Source: Paraburkholderia azotifigens
GTDB taxonomy: Bacteria; Pseudomonadota; Gammaproteobacteria; Burkholderiales; Burkholderiaceae
Direction of reading: 5' to 3'
Assembly: GCF_007995085.1 (NCBI RefSeq)
Contig: NZ_VOQS01000005.1
Span: 2,480,001 to 2,544,000, forward strand
DNA: 64,000 nt
Shown here in pieces: positions 36,971 to 45,960 of this stretch (position 1 is its first letter; every line of letters begins with the position of its first letter). Under the pieces are notes generated by a model. It did not search any database. It was not told the DNA's origin and saw only the letters and a program-made list of their open reading frames with translations. The translations under genes and the position numbers were made by a program.

Positions 36971-38617
36971 CTAGCTCAATTCGAGCAGTTCGTCGAGGTC
37001 ACAGACGTGTCCCATCGCATCAAGCTGTGCGAACACGGTTGTCTTGCCGTCTCGAGCTGCTGCAATAGCGTTCCGATAGTCATCGGGTGGGAGTTCGGCG
37101 GCCGATTTCCTCTGGTCCGCAGCCCCTTCTTTCGTTGCCTTTGTCTTTTTGGGAGGCTTCACCTTATCGAGCGCGGCCTGAGTGCCATCGAGCAGATTCT
37201 TGGCTTTGCCGTCGGTTTCAACAGAAGACGCAATCTGCGAGGCGAGTTCTGCATCGATACCCATTGCCTTGAGCGTTGCCGTAATAGTCGGGACGAAATC
37301 GCGGTGGCCCGGACGTACGAACTTCTCGCGAACTCGAACGCCTTCGTACCGATTCAGCGCATTGTCCAGAAGTTTTTCAGACTTGAGCGGGGCAATGTCG
37401 TGATATTTATCGAGGGCCTCAGGGTCGTTCAAGCGATACGCGTCCATCATTGTGTGGATGAGCTCGAAATCTCTTTTCCATACCTGCTCAATCACCTGCG
37501 CCGTAATCGTTTCGCTTTGGTCCAGTATGCATTGCCACTGGACGCTCGCGAAGAGTTTGACGGCAATGTCGGTAATTCCCTGACTATGGTGGAACATCAG
37601 GTCAGAGAGGGACTGTGTCAAAGGAACAGGGTTGTGCAACCATTGGAAGGGCCACACGGTGCTTATGAAATCTTCCCATTCGTCGGGCTTTTTGAGGTCC
37701 GAACTCCTTTGTAATGCAGTCCAGTTATAGATAGCGTTTCCAACTGAACGCCGAGCTGGACTTGCGTCGAGCCCCAGCACGTTTGCGGCACGGTTCGTTC
37801 CGACGAACAGGATGGGTACACCAAGTTCGTTGGATGCGGAAACGAGGAGAGCCATCATTTTTTCCATGCTCTTGCCACCATTCTTGAGATTCTGAATCTC
37901 GTCGGCGACAAGTAGACCCACGCAATGCGTATGCATCAGGCGCGCAGCGTGGTTAAGAAGTGTTTCGGCAGAGTATGACTTCTTTCCGAACCTTTCATAG
38001 TAGTTTCCGTCGGGGATGAGCCGGTCAAGCTCCCGGAGAATCGAAAATGCAAGACCCTTGGTCGATACTCCGTCATGCGGAGCTTCGATATGCAAGTAGG
38101 TTATTTGTGTAATATCCAAATCTGGATGGTAGATTACCTGCGGATACAGGTTAAGAATACGCTTGAGACTCGAGGTCTTCCCGACGCCTGAAACGCCAAG
38201 GAGGGCACTTGAGAGCTGGGCGGTTGCATTCTGCTTGGTACGGACACTGAAAGGCGCATTCGCCTTGCGCGCTTCATAGAGCTTCTGGTATGTCCTTGTG
38301 TGGCTTGCCGTCCGAGGCACGCGGGCGACGTAACCCTGTCGTACAAGCATATCGACAGCCCACCCTAGATGGACGTGTCGATTCAGCACGACCATGCTGT
38401 CCAAGAGTTCCGAAACCATATGAATACGCTCGTGAGCAGGCCAGGTCCGCTGCACGCTATCGAACTCGGGAAGGTCGAATAAGTCGACTCCCAGACTCTC
38501 ATAGTCGAGCAAAGGCGGTAATGCCTCGATGAGTGCGTTGTCCTTGTACCGTGGAATCCGTGACTGTGTGTAGACGGCCGTCACAGCGTTCGGGTTGATG
38601 TTACTGTGTGCGTGCAT
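36971..38617 (-). CDS. tnsC: TnsC-like AAA+ transposition regulator
   Basis: The 548-residue protein has the AAA+ ATPase core with Walker A LLGVSGVGKTS (140-149, Lys147) and Walker B GLLVADEIQN (234-243), followed by a sensor-like FVGTNRA. TnsC forms ATP-bound filaments on DNA that connect TniQ to TnsAB. The long N-terminus (about 130 residues) and the Lys-rich C-terminus (KPPKKTKATKEG) probably hold partner-binding parts. The ATG at 38617 overlaps the 3' end of tnsB by 17 bases, showing coupled expression. Confidence 0.93.
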   Translation of the reverse strand: MHAHSNINPNAVTAVYTQSRIPRYKDNALIEALPPLLDYESLGVDLFDLPEFDSVQRTWPAHERIHMVSELLDSMVVLNRHVHLGWAVDMLVRQGYVARVPRTASHTRTYQKLYEARKANAPFSVRTKQNATAQLSSALLGVSGVGKTSSLKRILNLYPQVIYHPDLDITQITYLHIEAPHDGVSTKGLAFSILRELDRLIPDGNYYERFGKKSYSAETLLNHAARLMHTHCVGLLVADEIQNLKNGGKSMEKMMALLVSASNELGVPILFVGTNRAANVLGLDASPARRSVGNAIYNWTALQRSSDLKKPDEWEDFISTVWPFQWLHNPVPLTQSLSDLMFHHSQGITDIAVKLFASVQWQCILDQSETITAQVIEQVWKRDFELIHTMMDAYRLNDPEALDKYHDIAPLKSEKLLDNALNRYEGVRVREKFVRPGHRDFVPTITATLKAMGIDAELASQIASSVETDGKAKNLLDGTQAALDKVKPPKKTKATKEGAADQRKSAAELPPDDYRNAIAAARDGKTTVFAQLDAMGHVCDLDELLELS

Positions 38618-40904
38618 TTACAAGCTCCATTTGTTTCAATCGTAGTTTTTCCTGGAACGAGAGCGGACGCGCTGGTTCAGTACTGGTGGCATCCGCTCCA
38701 GCGGGCAATGATGAAGTACCTGATGAGGTGCCAGAAGGCACGGACGGCACTGTGTCAGTTGTAGGGCAACGGGAGTCCTGCGCGTGCAGTGCGGCGGCGC
38801 TTCCAACGAGAGTCGGCGACAAGTCGTCGGACGTCGGCAAGCTAATTGCGGCTTCGCCAGCCCGTCGTTGGGCACGTTCCTTGTTGCGGTCCTCAGCAAT
38901 ATCGCGCTTACGGGACGCTCGAGACTTCCCAGCAGACGCCTTCTTGGTCGCCGCACGCGCCGGCTTGGCAATATCTGATATGGTCGTGTGCAGCTGCACC
39001 CGCTGTCGCCGGTCTTCGTTTTTGTTGGCCCGTTGAGTGGCAACTGCCTCATTCTCTACGAAAGCGACTTCAGCGAACGAATACCCGTTATAGGAGGTAC
39101 TTCTTGGGGTGAGCTCGCAAAGGTAAGATTTTCGGCCGTTCTTTTCGGTGTGGACGACAACTCCATTGACCAGACGCCGGTCATACGACACCTCAACGTC
39201 CCATCGCCCTCTGTTTTTTGCCGTGATGAACCAGCCGAGCTGTTCGAGTTCTGGACAAGAGTAGTAGCAGCCTTTGAATAGAATACCGCTCTCTGTGACG
39301 GTGGCTTTATCACGGGGAAGGAGCTGAAGGCGCAGGTAGTCTTCGGTGTAACGTGAAAGCATGCCAGCAGAACGCGACATGTCATGTTCCCAGATGTCGA
39401 TTGGCGTCGGAGGTAATCCTTGCAAGACCATTGCGGGTGTCATGCCGTAGTTGGGCATGAGCGATCGGTTGTGCTTGATGATGGCCGCAAGAACGATTGC
39501 AATGAACTCGTCCAAGGTCAAGCTTGCATCCTGGTCGTATTTCTTCCCACGGCGGCGCATGAGGTTTCTGGCTGGTTCATAGCCGGGCGTATCCATTGCA
39601 ATGGATTGGTGCAGCAGTCTGAAGCCGCATTCGACAGTGCCCTTGTTCTGCGGCGTCAAAGGCGGCGCATTGGAAATTGTGCTTTCCATGCCCACGCAAA
39701 TGCGGTTGCTGTTCCGGGAGATCATCTCCCCACAGTCACCGAGGAATTTCTGCGGAAACATGCCATGAGCGGGCCAGTCGCGCGGGTCGTACTCGATGCC
39801 GTGCTTGAGGCAAAGCGCTTCCTTGTCTTCGGCGATACTCAATATCGCCTGCATCGCGGTTTCCCATCCTGGGTTTTCTAGTCCCACATAGAATCCGACG
39901 CAGAGGCGGCTGAACCGATCGTAGATGAGGTAGAGCGTTGGCTTTCCAATAATCTTCGAGCGATTGTCCATGGCGACGAGATACACGTCAGCGATCGTGG
40001 CGTCGATCTCGTAGATGTGCCCGACGCACTTCGCCTCATGGAGCGCGCCGACAATTTTGTGGTTATGATCCCGCTCAAAATCGCTGTTGCCTTTCTTGCG
40101 GCGCAGAATCTCCTCAGTAGTAAGGCATCGTTTGACAACTGTCAGGAACTGCCGGTATGTGGGGCACTCCCCAAAATCCTTCGGAAGGCTTTTCCCGTTG
40201 CTGTCCAAATATGAATAGTGCTCGGCGAGCATTGCATGGTATGCACCCGCGAGCGTGGCCACGTCGCCGGTCAGATAGTGCTTCTTAACGGCGGCTTTAA
40301 TATTGACGTCATCGACCTTCGGGTCCATCTGATAGGTCTTGTACCACCCTTCGACCGGTGCGCGGCCCCGGCCGTGTGTTTTGCCTGACTGTTTAAGACC
40401 AATGTTCGGAAAATTTGCTATAAGCGCCTGTTTCGACTGACCTCCGCGCCAGTACGTGCGGAGATGTTTGTATATGGTGGTTCTCGACGCACCCGTGCTT
40501 TCTGCCCGCTCGGTAACCAAGGGGCCGCGCAGCTTTGGATGAAAGATTGCGGGATTCTTAACGAGCGGTTCAATGATGTCCCACGCCTCCTTCAACCGGG
40601 CATCAGCGGCCTTTGATTTGAACGGGAGCTGGCCATCGCCTGTGTTCGTCACAACGGTGAATTCTTTCGCCACGAGCGATTCGAGGAGTAGTGTGTAACG
40701 GCATTCGCGAGGCCAGCCGTCTTTATCGCTCACGTTGATGATCCACGCACTCCCGTCTTCAGCAACTTCGAGCAATCGGAAGCGTGGACCGCCCGCGCGC
40801 TCAAACAGGTCATTTTTGACAAGGGTTGCGGGGGCAACGGATCTCACCGGCGAGTGTGTCGGAACGACGAGCGCGTTGCCTGTTAGCGTGACCGACGTGT
40901 CCAT
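38601..40904 (-). CDS. tnsB: TnsB-like DDE transposase
   Basis: The 767-residue protein has a retroviral-integrase-type catalytic core with the DDE residues at D301 (IYEIDATIADVYLV), D390 (FLGDCGEMIS) and E425 (NKGTVE); D390 and E425 are 35 residues apart, as expected. N-terminal helix-turn-helix parts (ESTGASRTTIYKHLRTYW) would bind the element ends, and the C-terminal tail is disordered. It makes the 3' strand cuts and joins. The ATG overlaps the tnsA stop as ATGA. Confidence 0.94.
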   Translation of the reverse strand: MDTSVTLTGNALVVPTHSPVRSVAPATLVKNDLFERAGGPRFRLLEVAEDGSAWIINVSDKDGWPRECRYTLLLESLVAKEFTVVTNTGDGQLPFKSKAADARLKEAWDIIEPLVKNPAIFHPKLRGPLVTERAESTGASRTTIYKHLRTYWRGGQSKQALIANFPNIGLKQSGKTHGRGRAPVEGWYKTYQMDPKVDDVNIKAAVKKHYLTGDVATLAGAYHAMLAEHYSYLDSNGKSLPKDFGECPTYRQFLTVVKRCLTTEEILRRKKGNSDFERDHNHKIVGALHEAKCVGHIYEIDATIADVYLVAMDNRSKIIGKPTLYLIYDRFSRLCVGFYVGLENPGWETAMQAILSIAEDKEALCLKHGIEYDPRDWPAHGMFPQKFLGDCGEMISRNSNRICVGMESTISNAPPLTPQNKGTVECGFRLLHQSIAMDTPGYEPARNLMRRRGKKYDQDASLTLDEFIAIVLAAIIKHNRSLMPNYGMTPAMVLQGLPPTPIDIWEHDMSRSAGMLSRYTEDYLRLQLLPRDKATVTESGILFKGCYYSCPELEQLGWFITAKNRGRWDVEVSYDRRLVNGVVVHTEKNGRKSYLCELTPRSTSYNGYSFAEVAFVENEAVATQRANKNEDRRQRVQLHTTISDIAKPARAATKKASAGKSRASRKRDIAEDRNKERAQRRAGEAAISLPTSDDLSPTLVGSAAALHAQDSRCPTTDTVPSVPSGTSSGTSSLPAGADATSTEPARPLSFQEKLRLKQMELVNARTQ

Positions 40905-41752
40905 CAGCTACCTCCCGCGGCGTCGAGGACGCCCGCAGGAGCGCTGCAGCGGAAGGTCGAAAGCGGAGCAGTTGCGAGGTCTGGATTAGTCAGGTCGCAC
41001 AGCAGGGTTCGCTCATACATGAGCAGCTTCGCGACGCGCAGCCCCTCTGCCGGAGACATACCATGGCGGATTTCAAAGTTCGCGCAGTACTCATTGAGCG
41101 GCATGTTACGCGTAGAGTTGGCCAGTTCGTGGGCCATGATGCGTGACTTCTCGCGGAAGTAGCCCGGATAACGCTCCTGTTCCCCCGACTTGATGAGTCC
41201 GCTACGCATCCATTCGATGTTGCGGATATGGGTTTTCGGTAGTCGCGAGTGGAAAACGAGCCGATGCGGCACGTCCATGCCGGCGAAGTAAGTCCGGGTG
41301 ATTTGCAGTTTCTCTATTGCGTGAGTATCTTCGGCGGCTTCGGTCCGTTTGCAGTCGATGGCCTCGTAGCCTGGGACACCGTTCCTGACGACCTTGCAGA
41401 ATAAGTCGACGGTCATTACAGTCGGAACATCTGTACCCGGGTAATAAGGGTGGCGAATGTTGAGGTATTTGGCGATTTCGAGTGTGATTTCCCGGTCGAG
41501 CGGGTACTGTTCTCGCGCGTCGAGCACACGTTGCGAGTACTCAGCGGCGTAGAAAGTGTCCCGCTCGACATCGGACATCAAATGAATAGTGCGTCCGAAC
41601 CGCGCGCTTTCGGTGCGTTCGACGCGCCCTATGGACGAAAAATCGAACACCTCCAGCCAAGGTTTGTACTTCGGACCTTCGCCCTTACCGCGACCTTCCT
41701 TCTGCCACTGGGCGATGAGCGCCTCAGTCATCTTCTTCGGTCCACGTCCCAT
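40904..41752 (-). CDS. tnsA: TnsA-like endonuclease
   Basis: TnsA cuts the 5' strands of the element to allow cut-and-paste movement. The 282-residue product carries the restriction-enzyme-like fold: YSQRVLDAREQYPLDREITLEIA, TVDLFCKVV (Asp116) and YEAIDCKRTE (Lys135), in the order of Tn7 TnsA catalytic residues. A C-terminal winged-helix part is likely. GGAGG precedes the ATG at 41752. It is the first gene of the tnsABC-tniQ operon. Confidence 0.92.
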   Translation of the reverse strand: MGRGPKKMTEALIAQWQKEGRGKGEGPKYKPWLEVFDFSSIGRVERTESARFGRTIHLMSDVERDTFYAAEYSQRVLDAREQYPLDREITLEIAKYLNIRHPYYPGTDVPTVMTVDLFCKVVRNGVPGYEAIDCKRTEAAEDTHAIEKLQITRTYFAGMDVPHRLVFHSRLPKTHIRNIEWMRSGLIKSGEQERYPGYFREKSRIMAHELANSTRNMPLNEYCANFEIRHGMSPAEGLRVAKLLMYERTLLCDLTNPDLATAPLSTFRCSAPAGVLDAAGGS

Positions 41753-41961
41753 GCCACACCTCCATTGCAGTTGTCTCTGTCCCGGAAATCTCCAGGACTC
41801 CTACAAGTGAAGCGACCGACACGACCAGCTTGAATAACTGGTTATACGGCAAGCCGAATACCTAAATTACAGGGTGAATATCCCACATTTGAGACTATAT
41901 ACCAAGATTCGCCGGAAAGCATGGCATACTGATCACCTCGATTCAGACACCGGTTCGTTAG
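41753..41961. repeat. Possible Tn7-like element end next to tnsA
   Basis: In Tn7-type elements one end lies just upstream of tnsA. Read on the minus strand, the gap has three spaced motifs of the type TATTCACCCTGTAAT, TATTCGGCTTGCCGTAT and TATTCAAGCTGGTCGTG (between about 41840 and 41895), which could be transposase-binding sites. Candidate ends ...ACA are at 41868-41872 and 41884-41888. No matching opposite end was found, so the boundary is only a proposal. Confidence 0.35.
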
Positions 41962-42195
41962 ATGGTCGACTGGAACAAGGAGGCGAAGCGGGTCCTCCGG
42001 GCTGAACTCGTGCGTAAGCAGATTGGTTACAAACAGCTTTCTGTTTTGCTTGAAGGGCTGGGAGTTGAAGAGACCGAGCGCTCCATCGCGAACAAGATTT
42101 CGCGCGGCGCCTTCACGTTTATCTTCTTTCTTCAGTGCATGAAGGCCTTGGGCAAACCGGCTGTGAGCATCGATCTGACCGACGTCGCCGAGTAG
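41962..42195 (+). CDS. DUF6471-family small protein
   Basis: The 77-residue protein (MVDWNKEAKRVLRAELVRKQIGYKQLSVLLEGLGVEETERSIANKI..) matches the DUF6471 pattern of a small helix-turn-helix-like protein (K-Q-L-S, E-T-E-R-S-I-A-N-K-I-S-R-G-x-F-x-x-x-F). Such proteins are likely DNA-binding regulators. It stands just outside the tnsA-proximal region on the plus strand. The ribosome binding site is weak. Confidence 0.7.
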   Translation: MVDWNKEAKRVLRAELVRKQIGYKQLSVLLEGLGVEETERSIANKISRGAFTFIFFLQCMKALGKPAVSIDLTDVAE

Positions 42196-42488
42196 CCGAA
42201 CGCTCAGTGCGTGCCCGCTCGATGATTGAATTGAGAATCCGCAACTGCGGAGGCGAGCGCTCGCCTGTCGATTTATAAGCGCGGTTCGCCGCCCCGGTCG
42301 CGAGCGATACAGGACGACGTCCAGTATGTTCGAGCGAGTGGTATCGGGGTGTACACCATGCCGCTGGCCTTGGATCGTGTCGCATGCGGCGTGTGAGGCA
42401 CCTCCTGGAAACTCTCACTTGTTCACGGGAACGACCGCATTCTTGCATCGTCGTGCTCTTCGCCGGTTCGAAATTCTCTGAGACTGAA

Positions 42489-42716
42489 ATGAGTCCTTCA
42501 GCAATTGCAGTCCATGTCGATGCGACGCACTTCGTCGTGGTTCTTTCCGACGGTCGGACACTCCGCGTGCCGTTTTCCTCGTTCCCGCGCTTGCTCGCGG
42601 CTTCGCCAGTCCAGCGCGGCAAGGTTCGCATCTCATCCTCAGGACAAGGTTTGCACTGGGACGAACTTGACGAAGATATAAGCGTGAAAGGGCTATTGCG
42701 TGTCCAGCGTGACTAG
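42489..42716 (+). CDS. DUF2442-family small protein
   Basis: The 75-residue protein has the DUF2442 pattern: strands around HFVVVLSDGRTLRVPFSSFPRL and the ending LHWDELDEDISVKGLLR. DUF2442 proteins often accompany toxin or DUF4160 genes; no such partner was seen immediately next to it. The ATG at 42489 was chosen because the protein then begins with the domain. Confidence 0.75.
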   Translation: MSPSAIAVHVDATHFVVVLSDGRTLRVPFSSFPRLLAASPVQRGKVRISSSGQGLHWDELDEDISVKGLLRVQRD

Positions 42717-42871
42717 GCCACCCGTAAAAGCTCACCTCTCGTCTTTGCGTCGTGTCGAGGTGTGATAGCGGCGGCACTGTTGAATTGAAGGGCCGAACGG
42801 CATGGGCACAGATATCCCGGTCTGGGATGGGTGTCGTGAGTCGTGGCTACAAACAGAGAACGAGGCGGAGC

Positions 42872-43415
42872 ATGAAAGTTCGAGAACTAATTGCCCAACT
42901 GGAGCGCGCGGATCCCAACGCGACTGTACTTTTTTTTGGGTCCGTACGCCGATGCCTGTGATGCTGCGCTTGTCGACGACGTGTTTCTCGACGAGCGACA
43001 CTGGCTTCGGTTTAGCGAATCTGCTAAGGCCGACCATTTCCGTCCTGAAATAGTCGAAGACGCCGCGGAGAAAGAAGGTATGGCGTGCCACACGCGAACG
43101 AGTGGTCGTGCTCGGCATGTATGGACCAGTTGCGAAAGTACGGCTTTTAGCTCGCCACAATCAGCTCGTCTGACTGGGGTGTTCGCGAGCACATGGGAAG
43201 CGACGGTCAGGGTAGTCGGCCTTCGAAGAGCTTCACTGTTTCGTCGTCGACGTTCTTTCGTTCTTTCTTCATCAGATTTCCACAAACGAGGCGACTTCCG
43301 GTGCATGTCGGAGATTCGACCGTCAAACCGCGCATTGATGAAGATGCGCAATCCTCTGCACACGCAGTTCTCGGCGAGCTTAGTCGGACCACCATTGAGC
43401 TCGCGGGCTCGATGA
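42872..43415 (+). pseudogene. Small protein gene broken at a T8 tract
   Basis: The frame starting at 42872 reads M-K-V-R-E-L-I-A-Q-L-E-R-A-D-P-N-A-T-V-L-F-F and stops at 42961. Removing one T from the T8 tract (42930-42937) would continue into F-L-G-P-Y-A-D-A-C-D-A-A-L-V-D-D-V-F-L (another frame, open to 43415). Proteins with the start MKVxELIxxLExxDPNAxVLFLxPYAD are known in Burkholderiaceae as small unknowns, so this is one gene with a one-base change, or a slippage site. The natural C-terminus is uncertain and the last part may not be original. Confidence 0.5.
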
Positions 43416-43627
43416 GCCTGCTCGTTTCACGGGGAAAGTCGGTTATTTGATGTATTTGATTATTCGACGTATTTGAACGAACGACTTAGCAGGAATAGAT
43501 GAAGGGTAACGTTTATATGGAATGCGGTTACCTGAAAAGTGTGCTGCTCCTTTTTTTGGTTTTTAAATTTTAAACGTAAAAATATGGGTTAATCACTATG
43601 TTGCATTTTCTCAATGGAGAAAATAAG

Positions 43628-43666
43628 ATGAGCAGCAAGGAAAAGCTCGTCGTCGCATTGAGATAG
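43628..43666 (+). CDS. Possible 12-codon leader peptide
   Basis: An ATG preceded by GGAG opens a 12-codon frame (M-S-S-K-E-K-L-V-V-A-L-R) whose TAG stop directly abuts the ATG of the next gene. The strong ribosome binding site belongs to the short frame, not to the longer gene, so the longer gene may be translated by restart. It could also be a chance frame. Confidence 0.4.
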   Translation: MSSKEKLVVALR

Positions 43667-44344
43667 ATGCGCTTAAAAATTCAACAAAACGGAAACCAGA
43701 TGCAGTCGTATATTTATCTTTCAACCTACACCGGGAACGACCCGAAGTTCAAGCGCTTCGTCGGCAGCCCGTGTCTCGTCTATAACGCGGTTTCGAACGA
43801 ATGGGACAATGATGGCTCGCGGGGCATCAGCCCAACATTTACGTTCGCAACCGCAGACAATCCGGAGGCGCGCGTATTGGTTCTTGAGACCCAAATCAAT
43901 AACATATTTCACTATGCGTTAATGGATTTATCAGACCCCGAGTTGTGGAAAACTCTGGGTATCTGGAAACAGAACCGGGGACTCGTTGTGGTTAGGGGGA
44001 TGGCGGGGGGTGTTAGCGTGAACGCGTGCGGGCTGGACGACGAGAGCGCTACTTTCTACGAGAAGTATCGTCGAGACGGGCGGGTGCCTAATCCGGATGC
44101 GTTTTATCGCTACGCGCAATCGTTACTTGAACACAAGTCATTCGAACAGTTGGCAGCTCACAGGTTAGAGCAAGCAGGTGGTGAGGAGGGTGTCACTCCC
44201 ATTGTCGAGGTCCAGATCCTTGAGGGTGCAGACGTGCGAGGTGAGGGCACCGCGCGGGGGGCATTGGCTGGCCTGCACCGGACACTCCGTATGCGACAGC
44301 CGACAATCCTGATTACGTTCCGACGCTCGCACCAATCGGAATGA
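43667..44344 (+). CDS. Uncharacterised protein, distant member of the WLAD/PGVW family
   Basis: The 225-residue soluble protein contains LMDLSDPELWKTLGIWKQNR followed by GLVVV, which lines up with the core of the genes at 32976 and 44341 (x-D-P-x-x-W-x-x-x-x-x-W-K/N-x-N). It starts at 43667 right after the short leader frame; an ATG at 43700 is an alternative. Its stop overlaps the next start (ATGA), so both are co-translated. Function unknown; no known domain recognised. Confidence 0.6.
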   Translation: MRLKIQQNGNQMQSYIYLSTYTGNDPKFKRFVGSPCLVYNAVSNEWDNDGSRGISPTFTFATADNPEARVLVLETQINNIFHYALMDLSDPELWKTLGIWKQNRGLVVVRGMAGGVSVNACGLDDESATFYEKYRRDGRVPNPDAFYRYAQSLLEHKSFEQLAAHRLEQAGGEEGVTPIVEVQILEGADVRGEGTARGALAGLHRTLRMRQPTILITFRRSHQSE

Positions 44345-44952
44345 TAGAAAAGGCGTCTGATTTCGCTGGAAGGTCGGCTTCCGCTTCGTCCATGAAGCCC
44401 GACACGCCTGTGCTCGTGTCGTCTATCGACTTGAATCGCTTCCTCGATTTGGCTCATGTAGAGGGCACATTTGGATTCGGGCATTTCCGACTCGATGGGC
44501 GCATCGTGCTGTCTTTGCGCTATCAATCCGGAGCGGCGCAGATTTACTGGCTTGCTGATTCTGCTGACCCAGGTGTATGGGCAGCCATCGACGCGATGAA
44601 AAAGAATGAAGAGGTTGGCTTCATGCTGGAGGAGGGAGGCCACGGTGCGTTTGTTCGATGCGAACTGCCACCGAATCACGAGGATATTCGTGTACTCCGT
44701 GCGGAAAGTTTGAGTCACCCCGGCGGTCTCTCCGATGCGGCTGCCGCGCTCGCCAACAGTGGATGTGTGCAGGCGAACGCGACCACCGACATTCCTGGCA
44801 TTGAGCTTCAGTATGTTCACGTGAACGTTCTCGCGAGCCAGTTCGTGCTGCAAATGCTTCAGGCAATTCAGACATCGCTTCCCGAGAGCGCCAAGCACCA
44901 TCGTGGAAGGTTTGAAGACAACATGGCGAGCGCGGGACATTCGCTCCAGTGA
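44341..44952 (+). CDS. Uncharacterised protein, member of the WLAD/PGVW family
   Basis: The 203-residue protein has the core IVLSLRYQSGAAQIYWLADS then ADPGVWAAIDAMKKNEEVGFML, matching the gene at 32976 (SWLADPTEPGVWDAM..NKNGVVSIAL). Strand-rich N-terminus, helical C-terminus. It is coupled by ATGA to the preceding, distant family member. The duplicated pattern suggests these proteins act together or are immunity-type variants; nothing else is known. Confidence 0.6.
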   Translation: MIEKASDFAGRSASASSMKPDTPVLVSSIDLNRFLDLAHVEGTFGFGHFRLDGRIVLSLRYQSGAAQIYWLADSADPGVWAAIDAMKKNEEVGFMLEEGGHGAFVRCELPPNHEDIRVLRAESLSHPGGLSDAAAALANSGCVQANATTDIPGIELQYVHVNVLASQFVLQMLQAIQTSLPESAKHHRGRFEDNMASAGHSLQ

Positions 44953-45435
44953 CGTCAGACGCCCGAGTACCTCAGCTGTTGTCATGCTCTCGCATAAGAT
45001 GTCGCGATCCCTTGCGTCGCGACGCCTTATGCAGGCTATGCGAGAACTACTTGGTGAAGCGCTTGCTCATTCGTTGAAGCTCATCGGCGGTTTATGCGTC
45101 GCTCGTTAGGTACGGGCGCGAAGGGCGCAACTATGCCATGCACCATGCGCTATCAGCCGTAACGGAGATCATGAAGCCGGGCGACTCCTGCATAACAAGT
45201 CGTCCGGAGATAACATAATGGAGAACAGAAACGCGTTTGCCGTAGCAAGCGATGTTGTGCTTTCGAATAGGCGATGACCGCAATGCGGGACATGCGTCGA
45301 GCCAGGCACGGCGACCGGTATGGTGAGCTTTTACGGGAGATTCAATGGTCCTGGGCACGTTCATAGACGACGCGAAAGGGAACATCAAGAATCTCGAAAC
45401 GTGGCCGATAATCAGATGTCTGAACTGTAAAGAAA
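44953..45435. other. Stretch without a supported gene
   Basis: About 480 bases between the paralogue pair and the next open frame. Only short overlapping frames were seen. It should contain the promoter for the following gene group; I see no clear terminator. Confidence 0.4.
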
Positions 45436-45960
45436 TTGAAAGTGGCAACTGATCTTCAACATCTTGAGGCAATCGCCTGTCGCGCTACCGTGGATGCCGT
45501 TCGCAAGGCCGAGGGGAAACCTCGCCCCGAGGACCTTCCCCGAGGATCTATTGCGCGGATGCTTGCGGAGATCGATCTCATAAGCGATACCCTGCGCATG
45601 CTTGGCATCGATCCTAAGAACCTTGGGGAGGATGGTTGGGCCTCTCCCATGATGGCATGCTGTGAGCGGAGCGGTTGGCGGCATTTCTCCGCAATAGTGA
45701 CTATCATGCGTTTGATTCCTGGCGGCACCAACGTTTGGTACGGACCATGTCAAGCGAGACGTGCGCGGCGCAGACCTGCTATAGCAGACGACTCGTCGGG
45801 AAGAATCGAAGGATCCGGCATACTTCGAACTTCCAGGTTTCCGATGGATCGTGCTGTACTACCGGGTCCGACGGAGGCCTGGTGTCTACGTTGTCGAAGT
45901 AATATGTCAGTCGGACCTTTAATAAATAAGAATCTAGAGCGTGTTAGGCACTTTTGGTGA
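45436..45960 (+). CDS. Uncharacterised protein, 3' end replaced by an IS5 insertion
   Basis: The frame of 174 codons begins with [22 protein letters not shown] and has a plausible helical N-terminal half; the second half is compositionally less protein-like. The IS5-family element inserted at TA 45935-45936 cuts it. If the element and one TA are removed, the same frame continues and stops at a TGA that overlaps the ATG of tcmP as ATGA. This indicates the frame was originally coupled to tcmP. The function is unknown. Confidence 0.5.
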   Translation: MKVATDLQHLEAIACRATVDAVRKAEGKPRPEDLPRGSIARMLAEIDLISDTLRMLGIDPKNLGEDGWASPMMACCERSGWRHFSAIVTIMRLIPGGTNVWYGPCQARRARRRPAIADDSSGRIEGSGILRTSRFPMDRAVLPGPTEAWCLRCRSNMSVGPLINKNLERVRHFW

